64,000 nucleotides of DNA from Prinia subflava. Its lineage: Eukaryota; Chordata; Aves; Passeriformes; Cisticolidae. This document shows positions 61,561-64,000 of this stretch, piece by piece (position 1 is the first letter of the stretch; each line of letters starts with the position of its first letter). Below the pieces are notes generated by a model. The model made no database searches and was not told the DNA's origin. It saw only the letters and a program-made list of their open reading frames with translations. The stretch spans positions 11,331,501 to 11,395,500 of the forward strand of contig NC_086259.1 in NCBI RefSeq assembly GCF_021018805.1, in the 5' to 3' direction. The position numbers and the translations under genes were made by a program.

Positions 61561-64000
61561 TGCCAAATGAGTGGTGTATAATAGTTACATACTGTACCAT
61601 TCCCTTATTTATGATGGCGTGGTGGTTTTCTGAAAAAAAAACTTCTCCAGCACATTTCTAGAGAGCCACTGGAGAGGCCTAATTAGCAGGCAGGAGATGG
61701 TCCATGCACCACGGGCATCAGTAGACTCACAGTGCAGGGAGACTTCAGCAATGAAAAACAAAGCCACTCTCCATTCTCCAGACCTCATTTTCACCTGCTT
61801 TCATAGCTGAAATTAAAAGTGTTAATTAAATGACTTTCTGCTGCATAAACTGCTATGGATTAGTTAGTAGTTTACACTTTAACACATGGGAATTGACTCA
61901 CAATATTAAAACACACAAGAAGTTTGGAAATGTTTTTGTCTTCAACTTGCAGAACCCAATATGAAAAGATTTGCCCATAAAATGAGTTTGTTGGACTACA
62001 AAGACACTTAAAAATACATAGCCCACTCTTGCAAACAACCAGTTATAAAACTAACTTCTACTGCATACCTAGCACAGTGCTAAAATTATAAAGTGTATTT
62101 TCCACAGTCCTAGAGGTTTAGAACACTGACACACAACAGCACCTTATGTATCCTGGTAAGGGAAAATAACCTCTTTTCCAAGTCCCACATTAAAGATAAT
62201 ACAAAATCAACTGGGAAAAATTTAGCAATAAACCCTGAAGTTTCGAAAATAGCTTTTCCACATGTTTATTCATAGCTGATGAAGAATGTTCTTTCAGTAT
62301 ATATTTTAATATTGTATTTTATTTTACAGTGTGCAACAATGGTAAGCCAAACATATTGCTTGAAAAATGCTTAAGGTCTAAACATGACAAAATATACAGG
62401 TGAAAGTTTGCTAGTTTTAGCCAAGTAATTTAACAGTACTGACAACATTCTACTCTGAAATCATATGAACTACAGATGATAGATAAACAAGTCTATTTTT
62501 TCACAGCTTGCAAAACTATCACACATGTGGAACATTGCACTCATCATACTAGTTAAAATGAAACCCAGCCTCAATTAATGCTGAGTAAGATTCCTTCCTT
62601 GCTACCATGACACTCACACAATAAGAGCTGTAATTCAAACTAAGCAGGGCTGTATTTCAGTTAAAAAAATTAATAAATTAAAAACCCCCACAATATAGTG
62701 CAGATTTATTTTGGTACCAAGCAAATTGAGATTCTCGGTCAGCATTAAAACACTATTTTTTCCAAATAAATATGAAATAGAATATACAATCACTGTCAAA
62801 TAAAAGTGCTCAGGTCAAGCATTTGTGTGTAGGTGTACAAGTACATACATAAAACACACACAGACAAAATACAAAGAACACGAGCAAGGTATTGCAATAA
62901 CAGCTCTCTTCTTAAAGACAGATTTATATAATGGTATAAAACTTGGAAGTTATCTTTACTACTATTAAAAGCTCCCCAGTATCTCTAGATGTCTGCCTTC
63001 AATAAATCTTGGAAACATTCTGCTCACATACTGAGTTTTAAGGAATGTGCAGCATATGTCAGCTTCAATAAAAGCAGTACAGTTCTTTAATTACTCCATT
63101 CACCCAGCAGCTGCTTTAACACAGTATTTTTCTGAACATGTAAAAATGTAAAATACCCAGAAACCCAGTCATCTATGTGCAATGACCACTCAGCATCTAA
63201 CAATAATGGATATACTGAAGGACAAAAACCTGAGTCGTGCCAAGCCTATAATTCTCAGTGACTGACTGGAAAGCACTTAGAGTCAGCATTAAGCTTTTAA
63301 AACTCTAACAATAACCAATTGTAAACAAAGAAATAAAGATTTCACAGTTATTTTTAAAATCTTAAACACTAACACATAACTTTAAATAACTTTCTGATTT
63401 GTACAGCATGCTTCCCAAGGAAAACATGGACTTCTGCATGAAAACAGGCTTGTATATACAAGCTGAAAAATAACAACACCTATTTAAACACATGAGCTAA
63501 TTATACCTGGCATTTTGGACTGTGGTGGTAATTAATGTATTGATTGCCACAGAGCAGAACACACCCCTGTTGGCCAAAACTAAAGATGCACAAGATTCAG
63601 AAATCCACACAGAGACAACCTCTCCCCTTCTCCAAACACCTCTGCCCACAAGTCTTTGCACAGTACAGGACAGCAAACACCATGTCCCCAGGCTGCAGGG
63701 CACTTGGAAGAACACCGTTTGCACACAGTTGGTGACAGCAGGGCAACAAAAAGCCCAAAAAGAAAAAAGGCAGATAACTGGATACAATCAACTTGCAATC
63801 ATTTTCTTGTAACGTGTTAGTGAATGGGTGGCATTTAGTAGAGAATAAACCTAATTTATCCACAGCAGGATGTTGTCATTTATTTTCAACCTAATAATTA
63901 TTTCCAGCAGAAAAGCAACATTACACTTTGTAGAAGTAGACACATTGTAGAAGACATTTGCTCTGAAAAAAGATGTTCATGTTTGATTAATGTGGGTGAG
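61561..64000. other. Non-coding, A+T-rich DNA
   Basis: No gene, element or RNA is recognisable up to the window end. Several TTTATT words would be poly(A) signals on the minus strand, so part of a minus-strand 3' UTR is possible, but no coding sequence lies in the window to support it. The frames of 63-96 codons at 63497-63863 on both strands overlap each other and lack domains. Confidence 0.55.

Noticed and set aside
61561..64000. Minus-strand 3' UTR at the right edge
   Set aside because: TTTATT words are common in A+T-rich DNA and no coding sequence lies in the window to anchor a transcript.
1..64000. CRISPR arrays, bacterial operons, phage or plasmid modules
   Set aside because: The sequence has vertebrate composition, CR1 elements and microsatellites; no spaced direct repeats of CRISPR type and no prokaryotic gene organisation occur.

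Overview
The window looks like a piece of a bird nuclear genome, either intergenic or the inside of a very long intron. The main evidence is three copies of the avian LINE CR1: 3' ends at 36965-37013 (+) and 49886-50113 (-), and a longer 3' fragment at 56428-56990 (+). The background is A+T-rich and CpG-poor, there are stop codons in all frames, and I saw no L1, Alu, B1/B2 or tRNA-derived SINE. The bird assignment rests on recognising CR1 by eye. I cannot name the species or the chromosome.

I found no protein-coding gene, rRNA, tRNA or CRISPR array. The longest open frames are chance products. The three largest lie in a tandem repeat whose unit has no stop codon in any plus-strand frame. The next largest (60183-60668) contains no ATG. 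No open frame shows a recognisable domain, except a short decayed stretch that matches the CR1 reverse-transcriptase ORF.

Layout: 1-6729 is non-coding, with a small CpG cluster at 3481-3554. 6730-7405 is a minisatellite of 24 units, 11 of 26 bp and 13 of 30 bp, with an 86-bp higher-order period. 7406-22214 is non-coding with scattered simple repeats, a purine tract, a (TTA)n array and a possible SOX-POU composite site at 17278-17289. 22215-22262 is an uninterrupted run of 48 T. 22263-36700 is non-coding, with a G-quadruplex motif at 24714-24750, an A-rich tract, a (TA)n array and candidate regulatory patches. 36965-57000 holds the three CR1 pieces, an (AAAG)n and a (CA)n array, and a candidate regulatory patch at 47695-48245 with a palindromic TGIF/MEIS-type site. 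57000-64000 is non-coding, with a local CpG cluster at 60894-61090 next to a homeodomain-site-rich stretch.

No genes act together here. If the window has a function, it is most likely cis-regulatory. The regulatory calls rest on motif content and base composition only; no conservation or chromatin data were available, so their confidence is low. I saw no evidence of a new biological system. The most distinctive object is the minisatellite.
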